Source: Methylobacterium sp. E-065
Lineage (GTDB): Bacteria > Pseudomonadota > Alphaproteobacteria > Rhizobiales > Beijerinckiaceae
Length of the DNA stretch: 64,000 bases
NCBI RefSeq assembly: GCF_022829605.1
Contig: NZ_JAKSYD010000039.1
Coordinates: 1 to 64,000, forward strand
Reading direction: 5' to 3'
Shown: positions 1 to 8,644 of the stretch, piece by piece
Layout: each line of letters opens with the position of its first letter
How positions within the stretch are numbered: position 1 is the first letter of the stretch
Position numbers and translations under genes: made by a program
The notes under the pieces: generated by a model
The model's input: the letters and a program-made list of their open reading frames with translations, nothing else
Databases searched by the model: none
What the model was told of the DNA's origin: nothing

Positions 1-612
1 GGGCGGGGGCTCCGATGGGCGCGGCGAGGCCGGTCACCTCGGCGATGGGGGTGCCGGTGCTCATCGGGGGCTCGCGCAGGTGGCAGCGACGACACTGACA
101 CGCGCTCTCCCTCCCCCCTCTGCGGGGGAGGGGGGCCGCCGAGCGGAGACATGAGAGTGATGCGAGGCTGCGGCACAGAGTTAAGTGCTACGGGAACGTG
201 GCGGCGGAGTCGGAAGGCGCGATCCACGCGGCGGAGCCCCACAGACGCAGGCGCTACCACGTCCCGAAGTCGCGGCTGACGTGACCCGGAAGCTGAGTCG
301 GGGATGTGGGGTATGTGTGAGCGCGACGCCTCTCCAGCCCCTTCTGCGGCGGAGGGTGGGGCGTGGGTCAGCAGGCGGCGGCAGAGTGCAGCGCGGTGTC
401 CGAATGCGGCGCAACCTTCTCGTAGCACTGGACCTCGTACCGCACGGGCGCTCCCCTCGCCCGACTGGCTGCGGCGGCCACCCTCCCCCGCAGAGGGGGG
501 AGGGAGAGCGCGTGTCAGTGTCGTCGCTGCCACCTGCGCGAGCCCCCGATGAGCACCGGCACCCCCATCGCCGAGGTGACCGGCCTCGCCGCGCCCATCG
601 GAGCCCCCGCCC
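1..612. repeat. Imperfect foldback palindrome at the window edge
   Basis: Positions 1 to about 137 are almost exactly the reverse complement of about 475 to 612. That covers the first 21 codons of the permease gene at 549 and the GC-rich repeat before it. Paired coordinates sum to about 611-613, so the axis is near 306. Pairing continues inward but decays: a 7-base block at 185-191 still pairs with 422-428, while most bases between about 145 and 300 no longer match well. Near-perfect outer arms with a noisy centre are typical of a foldback (self-chimeric) read at a contig end. A real inverted duplication is possible but less likely. Confidence 0.75.
331..520. repeat. REP-like GC-rich palindromic element
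   Basis: This stretch holds the complementary CCCTCCCCCGCAGAGGGGGGAGGG-type and GCGGCGGAGGGTGGG-type arms found in other intergenic spaces here (3409, 29213, 57209). It directly precedes the permease gene and lies inside the foldback palindrome, so its left part may be unreliable. Confidence 0.5.
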
Positions 613-1463
613 TCATCCAGGAACCCGGGACCCTCACGGCGTTCTGGCGCCGCCTGCGCGCCCGCCGGAGCGCTGTCGCGGGGCTCGTCATCGTCGGCCT
701 GCTGATCCTGATGGCGGTCTTCGCCCCCGGGATCGCCCCCTACGACCCAACCGCTACCGACTGGGCCAACGTCCGCGGGCACCCAAGCTTTGCGCACCCG
801 TTCGGCGGCGACGAGGTCGGACGCGACGTGCTTTCGCGGATCATCTTCGGCGCCCGCGCCTCGCTGGGCGCCGGCCTCGTCTCGGTGGCGCTGGCCGTAT
901 CCCTCGGCCTGCCGCTCGGATTGCTCGCCGGCTACGCGGGCGGCTGGATCGACGGCGTGATCTCACGGCTCACCGACGCGCTCCTGGCGATCCCGTTCCT
1001 GATCCTGGCGATCGCACTGGCCGCTTTCCTCGGCCCGAGCCTCGTCAACGCGATGATCGCGATCGGCCTCTCGGCGACCTCGACCTTCATCCGGCTGACC
1101 CGGGCGCAGGTGCGCGCCGTGGCGGCCGAGGAGTTCGTCGAGGCGGCGCGCGCCATGGGCAACCCGCCCTGGCGGATCGCCCGGGTCCACATCCTGCCCA
1201 ACATCGTCCCGGCGATCCTCGTCCAGGCGACGCTCACCATCGCGGCCGCGATCATCGCGGAAGCGAGCCTGTCGTTCCTCGGCCTAGGCCAGCAGCCGCC
1301 CGAGCCGTCCTGGGGCGCGATGCTCAACACCGCCAAGAACTTCATGGACCAAGCGCCCTGGATGGCGATCTGGCCCGGCCTGTCCATCTTCCTGGCCGTG
1401 CTCGCCTTCAACCTGTTCGGCGACGGCCTGCGGGACGCCCTCGACCCGAGGCAGCGGACATGA
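549..1463 (+). CDS. Peptide ABC transporter permease (DppC/OppC/GsiD family)
   Basis: Inner-membrane permease of 304 aa for a peptide (dipeptide/oligopeptide/glutathione-type) importer. An OppC-like N-terminal segment (about residues 31-75) has a first membrane helix ending in the family motif FAPxIAPYDP. The permease domain (about 105-300) carries the EAA loop (EAARAMG...I..LPN, about 195-220) that docks on the ATPase. The TGA stop overlaps the ATG of the first ATPase gene (ATGA), so translation is probably coupled. The partner permease (DppB type) and the binding protein, normally just upstream, are missing: the sequence turns into the foldback palindrome there. Substrate cannot be read from sequence. 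Confidence 0.9.
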   Translation: MSTGTPIAEVTGLAAPIGAPALIQEPGTLTAFWRRLRARRSAVAGLVIVGLLILMAVFAPGIAPYDPTATDWANVRGHPSFAHPFGGDEVGRDVLSRIIFGARASLGAGLVSVALAVSLGLPLGLLAGYAGGWIDGVISRLTDALLAIPFLILAIALAAFLGPSLVNAMIAIGLSATSTFIRLTRAQVRAVAAEEFVEAARAMGNPPWRIARVHILPNIVPAILVQATLTIAAAIIAEASLSFLGLGQQPPEPSWGAMLNTAKNFMDQAPWMAIWPGLSIFLAVLAFNLFGDGLRDALDPRQRT

Positions 1464-2476
1464 CCAAGCCCCTCCTGGATGTCCGCGACCTCGCGGTCGC
1501 CTTCGACACCGATGGCGGCGCGGTCCACGCGGTCAACGGCGTGTCCTACACCCTACACGAGGGCGAGACGCTGGGGATCGTCGGCGAGTCCGGCTCCGGC
1601 AAGAGCGTGCATGTGCTGGCCATGCTCGGCCTGATCCCGCGCCCGCCGGGCCGCATCACCGGCGGGCAGGTGCTGTTCGAGGGCCGGGACCTGCTCGCCC
1701 TGAAGGAGCGCGAACTCCGGAAGATCCGCGGCGGCGCGATCGGCTTCGTGTTCCAGGATCCGATGAGTTCGCTGAACCCGGGCATGACCGTCTCGGCGCA
1801 GATCGTCGAGCCCCTGCGGATCCATCTCGGCCTCGACGCCCGCGCGGCCCGCGCCCGGGCCAAGGAGCTGCTCGACCTCGTGCGCATCCCGAACGCGGCG
1901 GCGCGCCTCGACCAGTACCCGCACGAATTCTCGGGCGGCCAACGCCAGCGGGTGATGATCGCCATCGGCCTCAGCTGCCGGCCGAAGCTGCTGATCGCCG
2001 ACGAGGCGACCACCGCGCTGGACGTCACCGTCCAGGCCGAGATCGTCGCGCTGGTGCAGGAATTGAAGCGCGAACTCGGCATGGCGATCATCTGGATCAC
2101 CCACGATCTCGGCGTGGTAGCGGGCATCAGCGACACCGTGCAGGTGATGTATGCCGGTCGGATCCTCGAGCGCGGCCCGGTGGACGACATTTTCGCCGAT
2201 CCCCGCAACGCCTACACGCTGGGGCTGCTGCGCTCTCTGCCGGACCTGAGCGCCGGCCGCGCCGGGCGCCGCCGCCTCCACCAGATCGAGGGCGCGCCGC
2301 CGGACATGCGCCACCCGCCGCCGGGTGATCCGTTCGCGCCGCGCAACGCCTTCGCGACCCCGCGCTGCCGGGCGGAGATGCCGCCCCTGGCTCAGGCGCC
2401 AGGCGCCGCCCCCGGCCACCTCGTCGCCGCTTGGTACGATTTGCCGAACCTGCTGGCGCAGGAGGCCACGCGATGA
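1460..2476 (+). CDS. Peptide ABC transporter ATP-binding protein 1 (DppD family)
   Basis: Cytoplasmic ATPase of 338 aa that powers the peptide importer. Walker A GESGSGKS lies near residues 41-48, the ABC signature FSGGQRQR near 157, and Walker B LLIADEATTALD follows. The usual ADEPT is ADEAT here, a mild and probably tolerated change. The C-terminus has the oligopeptide/dipeptide extension with GPVDDIFADPRNAYT, typical of DppD/OppD. The ATG start overlaps the permease stop by four bases, and its own TGA overlaps the ATG of the second ATPase, so the three genes are one coupled operon. Confidence 0.93.
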   Translation: MTKPLLDVRDLAVAFDTDGGAVHAVNGVSYTLHEGETLGIVGESGSGKSVHVLAMLGLIPRPPGRITGGQVLFEGRDLLALKERELRKIRGGAIGFVFQDPMSSLNPGMTVSAQIVEPLRIHLGLDARAARARAKELLDLVRIPNAAARLDQYPHEFSGGQRQRVMIAIGLSCRPKLLIADEATTALDVTVQAEIVALVQELKRELGMAIIWITHDLGVVAGISDTVQVMYAGRILERGPVDDIFADPRNAYTLGLLRSLPDLSAGRAGRRRLHQIEGAPPDMRHPPPGDPFAPRNAFATPRCRAEMPPLAQAPGAAPGHLVAAWYDLPNLLAQEATR

Positions 2477-3390
2477 GCGGGCAGAATTATCCGATCGTCT
2501 CGGTGCGCGACCTGTCCAAGCACTATCCCCTGCGCTCGTGGTGGGGTGGCAAGGAATCCGTGTTTCGTGCCGTCGAGGGCGTGAGCTTCGACATCCGCCC
2601 CGGAGAGACCCTGGGCCTCGTCGGCGAATCCGGCTCCGGCAAGTCGACCATCGGCCGGGCCGTGACGATGCTCAACCCGCCGACCTCGGGCACCATCGCG
2701 TTCGAGGGCACCGACCTCGCCAAGCTCTCAGCGAGCGCCATGCGCAAGATGCGCGCCCGGATCCAGACGGTGTTTCAAGACCCCTACGCGGCCCTCAACC
2801 CACGGATGAGCGCCGGGGACTACGTCGCGGAGGCGTTCAAGCTGCATCGGCGCGACATGCGAGGCCCCGAGCGGCGGGAAGCGGTGGCGGCCCTGTTCCA
2901 ACGGGTCGGGCTCGATCCCCGCTTCATGGGCCGCTACCCGCACCAATTCTCGGGCGGCCAGCGCCAGCGGATCTGCATCGCCCGCGCGATCGCCCTCAAA
3001 CCCAGCTTCATCGTCGCCGACGAGCCGATCGCAGCGCTCGACGTCTCGATCCAGGCGCAGGTGGTGAACCTGCTGCAGGATCTACAGGACGAGATGGGCC
3101 TGTCCTACCTGTTCATCTCCCACGACCTGCGGATGGTACGCTACCTCTGCCACCGGGTGGCGGTGCTCTGGCGCGGGCGGATCGTCGAGCTGGCCGAGGC
3201 CGACGCGCTCTACGCGGATCCGCGCCATCCCTACACGCGCCGCCTGCTCGCCGCAGTTCCGGTGCCGCACCCGGCCGAGGAGCGCGCCCGCCTCGCCGCG
3301 CGAGACCTCGGGGGCCACGACCAGCCGCCGGATGGACCGCTCACCGAGGTGGCACCGGGGCACTGGGTGGCGCTACCGGGCGCCGGGTAA
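2473..3390 (+). CDS. Peptide ABC transporter ATP-binding protein 2 (DppF family)
   Basis: Second ATPase (305 aa) of the importer. Walker A GESGSGKS is near residue 51, the signature FSGGQRQR near 159, Walker B reads [12 protein letters not shown], and the C-terminal oligopeptide domain has [14 protein letters not shown] chose the ATG at 2473 because it overlaps the preceding stop (ATGA) and gives the family-like start [20 protein letters not shown]. An in-frame upstream GTG at 2431 lies inside the previous gene. The pair of different ATPases (D and F types) is standard for dipeptide, oligopeptide and glutathione importers. Confidence 0.93.
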   Translation: MSGQNYPIVSVRDLSKHYPLRSWWGGKESVFRAVEGVSFDIRPGETLGLVGESGSGKSTIGRAVTMLNPPTSGTIAFEGTDLAKLSASAMRKMRARIQTVFQDPYAALNPRMSAGDYVAEAFKLHRRDMRGPERREAVAALFQRVGLDPRFMGRYPHQFSGGQRQRICIARAIALKPSFIVADEPIAALDVSIQAQVVNLLQDLQDEMGLSYLFISHDLRMVRYLCHRVAVLWRGRIVELAEADALYADPRHPYTRRLLAAVPVPHPAEERARLAARDLGGHDQPPDGPLTEVAPGHWVALPGAG

Positions 3391-3408
3391 CTATGGCTCA
3401 CGCGTCTC

Positions 3409-3517
3409 TCCTCCCCCTTGCGGGGAGGAGCCGGAGGTGGGGGTGGTGCAGAAGGAACCGCACTGCTCGATCCTGAACCACCCCCACCCCTAACCCCTCC
3501 CCGCAAGGGGGAGGGGA
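3409..3517. repeat. REP-like inverted repeat between dppF-like gene and GGT gene
   Basis: Two arms face each other: about 3409-3447 (CTCCCCCTTGCGGGGAGG then GGAGGTGGGGGTGGT) and 3477-3517 (ACCACCCCCACCCC then CCTCCCCGCAAGGGGGAG). The arms are near-perfect reverse complements with a spacer of about 29 bases and can form a long hairpin in RNA. The hairpin could attenuate transcription or stabilise the upstream message. Related elements occur near 5189, 29213 and 57209. Confidence 0.75.
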
Positions 3518-3551
3518 AACGTTGGACGACTCGGAAACGACAGGACATCCC

Positions 3552-5153
3552 GTGAGAGACTTCTCCGCCCCCGGCCGCTCCCCGGTCTACGCCGCCAACG
3601 CCGCCGTCGCGACCTCGCACCCGCTCTCGACGCTCGCCGCCATCGAGGTGCTGCGCGCGGGCGGCAACGCCGTCGATGCCGGCATCGCGGCGGTCGCCGT
3701 GCAATGCGTGGTCGATCCGCTGATGACCGGCATCGGCGGCGACTGTTTTGCGCTGTATGCCCCCGCGGGCGCCACGAAGCCGATTGCCCTCGACGGCTCG
3801 GGCCGGGCGCCCGCCGCCGCGACGCCCGACTGGTACGCCGAGCACGGCGTCACGATCACGCCGACCTCGCCGCACGCCGTGACGGTACCGGGCGCCGTCG
3901 CGGCCTGGGATCTTCTGGTGCGCGAGCACGGCACCCGCTCCCTCGGCGAGTTGCTCCAGCCGGCGATCCGCTACGCCGAGGACGGGTTCGTCATCCAGCA
4001 ACGGGTCGGCTGGGACTGGCACCGGGGCGCCGAGCGCGTGGCGACCGATCCGCACGCTGCCGCGACCTACCTGCCCGGCGGACAGGTGCCGGCGATCGGC
4101 AGCGTCCTGCGCCTGCCGAAGCTCGCAGCCACGCTCCGTCGCATCGCTGGGGACGGCGCGCGCGCCTTCTATACCGGGCCCGTGGCCGAGGACATGGTGA
4201 GCCGGCTTGACGCCCTCGGCGGCCTGCACACCCTGGACGACTTCGCCGCCGCCCGGCCCGACGTGGTGGTGCCGGTCTCGACCCGCTACCGTGGCTACGA
4301 CGTCTACGAGTGTCCGCCCGCCGGCCAGGGCTTGGCCGCGCTGATGATGCTCAACGTGCTGTCCCACTATGATGTCGGCGCGCTGTCGGAGCTCGACCGG
4401 CTGCATCTGTTCGCCGAGGTATGCAAGCAGGGCTACCATCATCGCGACGTGCTGTTCGGAGACGCCGCCCTCGCCAACGTGCCGGTCGAGCACCTGCTCT
4501 CCGACGCCTGGAAGGCCGCCGCCCACGGGGCGATCGACATGGGCCGGGCCCAAGAGCCCAAGATCTATCCCGAGATCGCCCGCGAGATGGCCGAGGGCCG
4601 CGCCCACAAGGACACGGTCTATCTCTGCATCGTCGACCGGGACGGCAACGCGCTGTCGCTGATCAACTCGATCTTCCAGGGGTTCGGATCCGGGATCCTG
4701 GCACCCGAGAGCGGCGTGCTGCTGCACAACCGCGGCCTGTCGTTCCGCACCGAGGGCGGCCACCCGAACAGCGTCGGGCCGGGCAAGCGGCCGATGCACA
4801 CGATCATCCCCGGCATGCTGATGAAGGACGGGCAGGCGGTCGCGCCGTTCGGCGTCATGGGTGGCCATTACCAGGCCATGGGCCATGTCGAGCTGCTCTC
4901 CGGCCTCCTCGATCGCGGCCTCGACGTGCAGAAGGCCCTCGATGCGCCCCGCAGCTTCGCCTATGGCGGGACCTTGGAGATTGAGGGCGGGATCTCCGAC
5001 GCCGTGATGGCGGGGCTGAAGCAGCGCGGCCATCCGGCGATCCGGGCGCCGCTGCCGCTCGGCGGCGGTCAGGTCATCTGGATCGACCGCAAGGCCGGCA
5101 CGCTGGCGGCGGGATCGGACCCGCGCAAGGACGGGGCGGCGCTGGGGTATTGA
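3552..5153 (+). CDS. Gamma-glutamyltransferase family protein
   Basis: Ntn-hydrolase (533 aa) that cleaves gamma-glutamyl bonds, as in glutathione. The conserved N-terminal part has LRAGGNAVDAGIAA and DPLMTGIGGDCF. The autocleavage/catalytic threonine should be T355 in KDTVYLCIVDRDGNA, which matches the TTH.SVVD.DGNA site of classical enzymes. The GSGI and GPGKRPMHT blocks of the small subunit follow. No signal peptide is visible, so this looks like the cytoplasmic GGT-like group rather than a periplasmic enzyme. I chose GTG at 3552; an in-frame TTG at 3522 sits inside the REP-like repeat. Position after a peptide importer suggests breakdown of imported gamma-glutamyl peptides (inference). 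Confidence 0.88.
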   Translation: MRDFSAPGRSPVYAANAAVATSHPLSTLAAIEVLRAGGNAVDAGIAAVAVQCVVDPLMTGIGGDCFALYAPAGATKPIALDGSGRAPAAATPDWYAEHGVTITPTSPHAVTVPGAVAAWDLLVREHGTRSLGELLQPAIRYAEDGFVIQQRVGWDWHRGAERVATDPHAAATYLPGGQVPAIGSVLRLPKLAATLRRIAGDGARAFYTGPVAEDMVSRLDALGGLHTLDDFAAARPDVVVPVSTRYRGYDVYECPPAGQGLAALMMLNVLSHYDVGALSELDRLHLFAEVCKQGYHHRDVLFGDAALANVPVEHLLSDAWKAAAHGAIDMGRAQEPKIYPEIAREMAEGRAHKDTVYLCIVDRDGNALSLINSIFQGFGSGILAPESGVLLHNRGLSFRTEGGHPNSVGPGKRPMHTIIPGMLMKDGQAVAPFGVMGGHYQAMGHVELLSGLLDRGLDVQKALDAPRSFAYGGTLEIEGGISDAVMAGLKQRGHPAIRAPLPLGGGQVIWIDRKAGTLAAGSDPRKDGAALGY

Positions 5154-5188
5154 AGGCGGTTCGTGGGCGCCGCCTCAAGCGCGACGTC

Positions 5189-5216
5189 CTCTCTCCCCCG
5201 CGGAGGGGGGAGGGAG
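5189..5216. repeat. Single REP-like arm after the GGT gene
   Basis: A short palindrome (CTCCCCCGCGGAGGGGGGAG type) lies in the gap between the convergent GGT and prfB genes. It resembles one arm of the 57209 element and may also act as a bidirectional terminator. Confidence 0.45.
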
Positions 5217-5242
5217 ATCCTGCGGAGCTGTCCGCGCCCTGA

Positions 5243-6371
5243 TCAATCGATATCCTCGACCGCCTCCATACCGCCAAAGACCCGCTGGGCGAGCGAGGCT
5301 TCCATGAACGGGTCGATGTCGCCGTCGAGCACCTCGTCCGGATCCGTGGACTGCGTGCCCGTGCGCAGATCCTTCACCAGCTGATACGGCTGCAGCACGT
5401 AGGACCGGATCTGGTGGCCCCAGCCGATATCGGTCTTGGAGGCGGCCTCGGCATTGGCCTTCTCCTCGCGCTTCTTCAGCTCGGCCTCGTACATCCGGGC
5501 GCGCAGCATGTTCCAGGCGGTCGCCCGGTTCTTGTGCTGCGAGCGCTCCTGCTGGCACGCCACCACGATCCCGGTGGGATTGTGGGTGATGCGCACCGCC
5601 GAGTCGGTGGTGTTGACGTGCTGGCCGCCGGCGCCGGACGACCGGTAGGTGTCGATCCGGCAGTCGGATTCCTTGATCTCGATTTCGATCCGGTCGTCGA
5701 TCACCGGGTAGACCCAGACGCTGGCGAAGCTCGTGTGCCGCCGGGCGCTGGAATCGTAGGGCGAGATCCGCACCAGTCGGTGCACGCCGGACTCGGTCTT
5801 GAGCCAGCCATAGGCGTTGTGGCCCTTGATCAGGAGCGTGGCGCCCTTGATCCCGGCCTCTTCGCCGTCGGTCATCTCGACGATTTCGACCTTGTACTTC
5901 CGGCGCTCGGCCCAGCGGGCGTACATGCGCTGGAGCATGTTGGCCCAGTCCTGGCTCTCGGTGCCGCCGGCCCCGGCATGCACTTCGAGATAGGTGTCGA
6001 AGCCGTCGGCCTCGCCGGACAGCAGGGTCTCGACCTGCCGGCTCGCGGCCTCCTTCTCGACGGCCAGGATCGCAGCCTCGCCCTCGCGGATCGAGGATTC
6101 GTCACCCTCCATCTCGCCGAGTTCGATCAGCGTGGCGCCGTCCTCGAGATCGCGCTCGAGCTTCTTGATCGCCGTGACTGCCTCGTCGAGCTGCTGGCGC
6201 TCGCGCATGACGTTCTGGGCGGCCTCGGCATCGTTCCAGAGGTCGGGGTTCTCGGAAGCTGCGTTCAGCTCCGCGAGGCGTTTATCGACTGTATCCCAGT
6301 CAAAGATGCCTCCTCAGCAGCCCTATAGACTGCTTGGCGGCATCCGAGGCTTGCTCGATCTCGGCGCGCAT
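5243..6371 (-). CDS. prfB: Peptide chain release factor 2, programmed +1 frameshift
   Basis: RF2 ends translation at UGA and UAA. The minus strand reads 23 codons from ATG at 6371 (MRAEIEQ...LLRRHL) to an in-frame TGA at 6302-6300. The context is AGGAGG CAT CTT TGA C, the classic RF2 autoregulatory slip site with an internal Shine-Dalgarno. Skipping T6302 continues in the +1 frame as [13 protein letters not shown] for 352 more codons, giving 375 aa, normal for RF2. The GGQ peptidyl-hydrolysis motif is at about 248-250. The stop-recognition tripeptide is SPY (about 203-205) rather than the E. coli SPF, which I recall as common in Rhizobiales. A caller that ignores the shift would start at the internal ATG 6208 and lose the N-terminus. 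Confidence 0.95.
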
Positions 6372-6559
6372 CTGGTTCTTCGGAAAACGTGTGAGGCTGG
6401 TCGGGCCGGGGTGATACCCGCCGGGGGCCGGACTGTAAACGCCACAGCGCCGCCGTATGAGCGCTCCGTGCGGCGGCCGACCGCAGGGAGGGGAGCGACC
6501 CCACCGGCCCCGGACGCGTTGGTATCGACACCTGACGGGGCAAACGAAGGACCGGATCG

Positions 6560-6898
6560 ATGGCAGAGGCCGACCACGCCGAGACCTGGAAGGACTTCAA
6601 CGAAGCGGTCAACATGACGCCTGCGGCGCTGAAGAAACACCTCGACAGCGAGGCCAGCCAGGAGGTCGGCCAGAAGAAGGACGGCGATGAATCGACCGGC
6701 CACGAGATGGGCCGGCGCATCCTGGCGATCAAGGACACGAAAAAGGCCGACCTGACCGACGACGACTACGCCGCCATGCGCAAGGTCGTGGGCTACGTCC
6801 ACCGCCATCTCAAGCAGGGTGGCGCGGCCCGGAAGGACCCCGACTCGCCCTGGCGGCTCTCGCTGATGAACTGGGGCCACGATCCGCACAAGGATTGA
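6560..6898 (+). CDS. DUF3140-like small protein
   Basis: A 112-aa, highly charged, cytoplasmic protein resembling the DUF3140 family (FNEAVNMTPAALKKHL near the start, then a Lys/Asp-rich middle and VVGYVHRHLKQ). It ends in DSPWRLSLMNWGHDP, a conserved-looking tail. No catalytic motif, signal peptide or membrane helix is visible. ATG 6560 is the first start and follows GGACCGATCG. Function is unknown. It stands alone between prfB, transcribed away from it, and a convergent secreted protein. Confidence 0.8.
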   Translation: MAEADHAETWKDFNEAVNMTPAALKKHLDSEASQEVGQKKDGDESTGHEMGRRILAIKDTKKADLTDDDYAAMRKVVGYVHRHLKQGGAARKDPDSPWRLSLMNWGHDPHKD

Positions 6899-7005
6899 GA
6901 GCCCGTTCGACCTGAGCGCACGGTCGTCCGATGCATCAAAGGCCGAGTTCCGGTTTCGAAAGGTCGAGACCTTTCGCGGGTCCAGGGCGGAGCCTTGGAA
7001 AGGAC

Positions 7006-7052
7006 TTCAGGGCTCTGCCCTGAAAACCCGCCCAAGGGCTCGCCCTTGGGAA
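7006..7052. terminator. Tandem hairpins, probable bidirectional terminator
   Basis: Two perfect hairpins follow each other: CAGGGC-TCT-GCCCTG at 7008-7022 and CCCAAGGGC-TC-GCCCTTGGG at 7031-7050. They sit between the convergent genes ending at 6898 and 7068, where a shared terminator would be expected. No strong U-tract follows. The wider stretch 6950-7065 looks like a known style of GC-rich intergenic repeat in this group. Confidence 0.55.
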
Positions 7053-7067
7053 ACCCGGATAACCGGC

Positions 7068-7427
7068 TCAGTAGCGCGGGGGGACGACGTAGGACGGGGC
7101 GATCACGTATTCCTTCGGCCGCTTGCGCGCCCCGAACCGGCCCTCGGTGATCTGGTCGTTGTAGTAGTCGAACCCGGTGTAGCCGAAGCCGCCGCCGTTC
7201 ATCACCTCGGCCACGGGGATCGCGGGCTGGGCGAGATCGGGGCGGCCCGGCGGCACGACCACCGTGCAGCAGCCCTCGGTGTCCAAGACCGTCGGTCCGT
7301 TCGGCGCCGTGAACACGTAGGATGGCCCGCGATACGACCCTGGCGCGTAGGCGGCGTCGGAGGCCGAGGCGCCCTGCCCCGCCACGAGAGCGAGGAGTCC
7401 GGCGGCGATCAGGGTCTTGGTGCTCAC
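7068..7427 (-). CDS. Small secreted protein of unknown function
   Basis: A 119-aa protein with a clear Sec signal peptide (MSTKTLIAAGLLALVAGQGASA, cleavage near 22-24), so probably periplasmic. The mature part is rich in Gly, Pro and Tyr and has a CC pair (EGCCTVVVPPGRPD) but no domain I recognise. I chose GTG 7427 because GGAG lies six bases before it and the signal peptide starts there. Another in-frame GTG at 7442 would add five residues. It may be co-transcribed behind the lipoprotein at 7539. Confidence 0.65.
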   Translation of the reverse strand: MSTKTLIAAGLLALVAGQGASASDAAYAPGSYRGPSYVFTAPNGPTVLDTEGCCTVVVPPGRPDLAQPAIPVAEVMNGGGFGYTGFDYYNDQITEGRFGARKRPKEYVIAPSYVVPPRY

Positions 7428-7538
7428 GCGATGCTCCGTCACAGGCCGGCTGGGCCGGCAACTCCCGAACAGTCTAGCTGATCGCGGCCGAATTGTCCCG
7501 CTCTTCCGGCCCGACCGGTTAGCGAATGGTCGGGCGGA

Positions 7539-7751
7539 TCAGCCCCGGGCGCGCAGGACCACTTGCGGGCTCGCCGGAACCGGCTTGCAATCCGAGATGA
7601 AGGCGTTGAGCGGCAACGGCTTCGAATCACAGGCGTAGACATCCGTCGGGCCCGGCGCCGGGATCGGGTCGCGGGCGATGATCGGGTTCGGCGCACAGGC
7701 CGAGGCCGCGGCGGCGAGCAGCAGGGCGGCGATCAGGTTCAGGCGGCGCAT
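7539..7751 (-). CDS. Small putative lipoprotein
   Basis: A 70-aa protein that begins MRRLNLIAALLLAAAASAC. The positively charged start, hydrophobic core and ASAC lipobox predict a type II signal peptide and a lipid-anchored Cys at about residue 19. The remaining roughly 50 residues are Pro-rich with two further Cys that could form a disulfide. The ATG at 7751 is preceded by GAGAAGC. Function is unknown. Confidence 0.65.
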   Translation of the reverse strand: MRRLNLIAALLLAAAASACAPNPIIARDPIPAPGPTDVYACDSKPLPLNAFISDCKPVPASPQVVLRARG

Positions 7752-8169
7752 GCTTCTCTCGGGACGCGGGGGGACCCCTCCCCTGACCCTGGCCATCGCA
7801 ATCCGCCCTGACAAGCGCCGGAGCGGGACAGCAGCACCTTTGGCGGAGCCTGTCGCGCCGCGGCAACAATCAGGGCGGGCGCACCCGGAGAACGGAATGC
7901 GGGCATCAAGCCGCGTCTGCGTTCCGTTTCATGAGGCAGGGGCCATGGCAGGGTCGGGTTCGACAACACAGTTTCACGACATCGAAGAACAGATTAAAAC
8001 GAGACTCGCTTCGATAGGCGAGATGGAAATAGATTCCATGATCTTTTGGTGGGATCTCTAAGAATAAAATGGCATAAATCAGGACTAAAATCAGCGCTTT
8101 GCGCTTTCTTAACCATCCAGATCTAGGATCTGCTCGTGTCCTGATGCAAACCAGCCTGGAACAAAAGCC
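7752..8169. other. Gap with AT-rich island
   Basis: Between the lipoprotein gene and the gene at 8170 lies a 418-base space. From about 7965 to 8165 it is strikingly AT-rich (for example GATTAAAACGAG and AAGAATAAAATGGCATAAATC) against a background near 70% GC. It plausibly holds the promoter for 8170 and may be a remnant of foreign DNA. No RNA gene was recognised. Confidence 0.5.
7945..8061 (+). CDS. Possible 38-aa microprotein in a low-GC pocket
   Basis: An ATG at 7945, eight bases after GAGG, opens a 38-codon frame with an acidic, amphipathic middle (HDIEEQIKTRL) and the odd ending SMIFWWDL. It lies in the AT-rich island described below. Frame length alone is not significant, so this is a weak candidate only. 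Confidence 0.2.
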   Translation: MAGSGSTTQFHDIEEQIKTRLASIGEMEIDSMIFWWDL

Positions 8170-8577
8170 ATGAGATCGTCCCTCGCATCGTTGATGGCTG
8201 ATGGGCTCAAGTCTTCGGCCGTCGGCCGTGCCAAAAGCGTTCCCCCCACAGGCTTCGAGGGTGAGATCGCGGTTGCGGCCCAGGTTTTTGCGGATGGCTT
8301 GGCCGTGATGTGGGCGGCCCGGCGTGATGCGGCGACGGCGCGGCCTTCGGACCCGGCGAGCAGGCGCGCCCTGCTCGACTCGATCACGAACCGGGCCGGC
8401 ATCCTAACCGCGCGGACGACCGCATCGGCGGCGCAGCCCGGCACGGCCGGCGGCTTCGCACAGGCCGGGGCGTCGATTCACGACCTCGCCCGCAGGGTCC
8501 GGTCGGCCCAGACGCTGGCGCCGCACCCTGCGAACAGGCGTACGGCGGAACTTCGGGCCTCCGGCAGCGCGGCTTAG
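8170..8577 (+). CDS. Hypothetical protein, 135 aa
   Basis: A 135-aa Ala/Arg-rich protein with no signal peptide, membrane helix or known motif. Support is modest: an ATG just after an AT-rich putative promoter, ordinary amino-acid make-up for this genome, and no convincing gene on the other strand. A central part (EIAVAAQVFADGLAVMWAARR) looks helical. It converges on alaC. No function is proposed. Confidence 0.45.
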   Translation: MRSSLASLMADGLKSSAVGRAKSVPPTGFEGEIAVAAQVFADGLAVMWAARRDAATARPSDPASRRALLDSITNRAGILTARTTASAAQPGTAGGFAQAGASIHDLARRVRSAQTLAPHPANRRTAELRASGSAA

Positions 8578-8644
8578 GTCACCGCCGGACCCGAGCGTCG
8601 CACCGCGGAGGGCGTGACGCCGGCCGGTTCGCGTCGGGTCGGCC

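Noticed and set aside
185..2476. A plus-strand frame starting in the palindrome and running into the first ATPase
   Set aside because: Only its part from 1460 is real; the earlier part is an out-of-frame reading of the permease gene and of repeat sequence.
3231..5033. A 600-codon open frame on the minus strand
   Set aside because: Antisense to the gamma-glutamyltransferase gene, whose motifs are clear.
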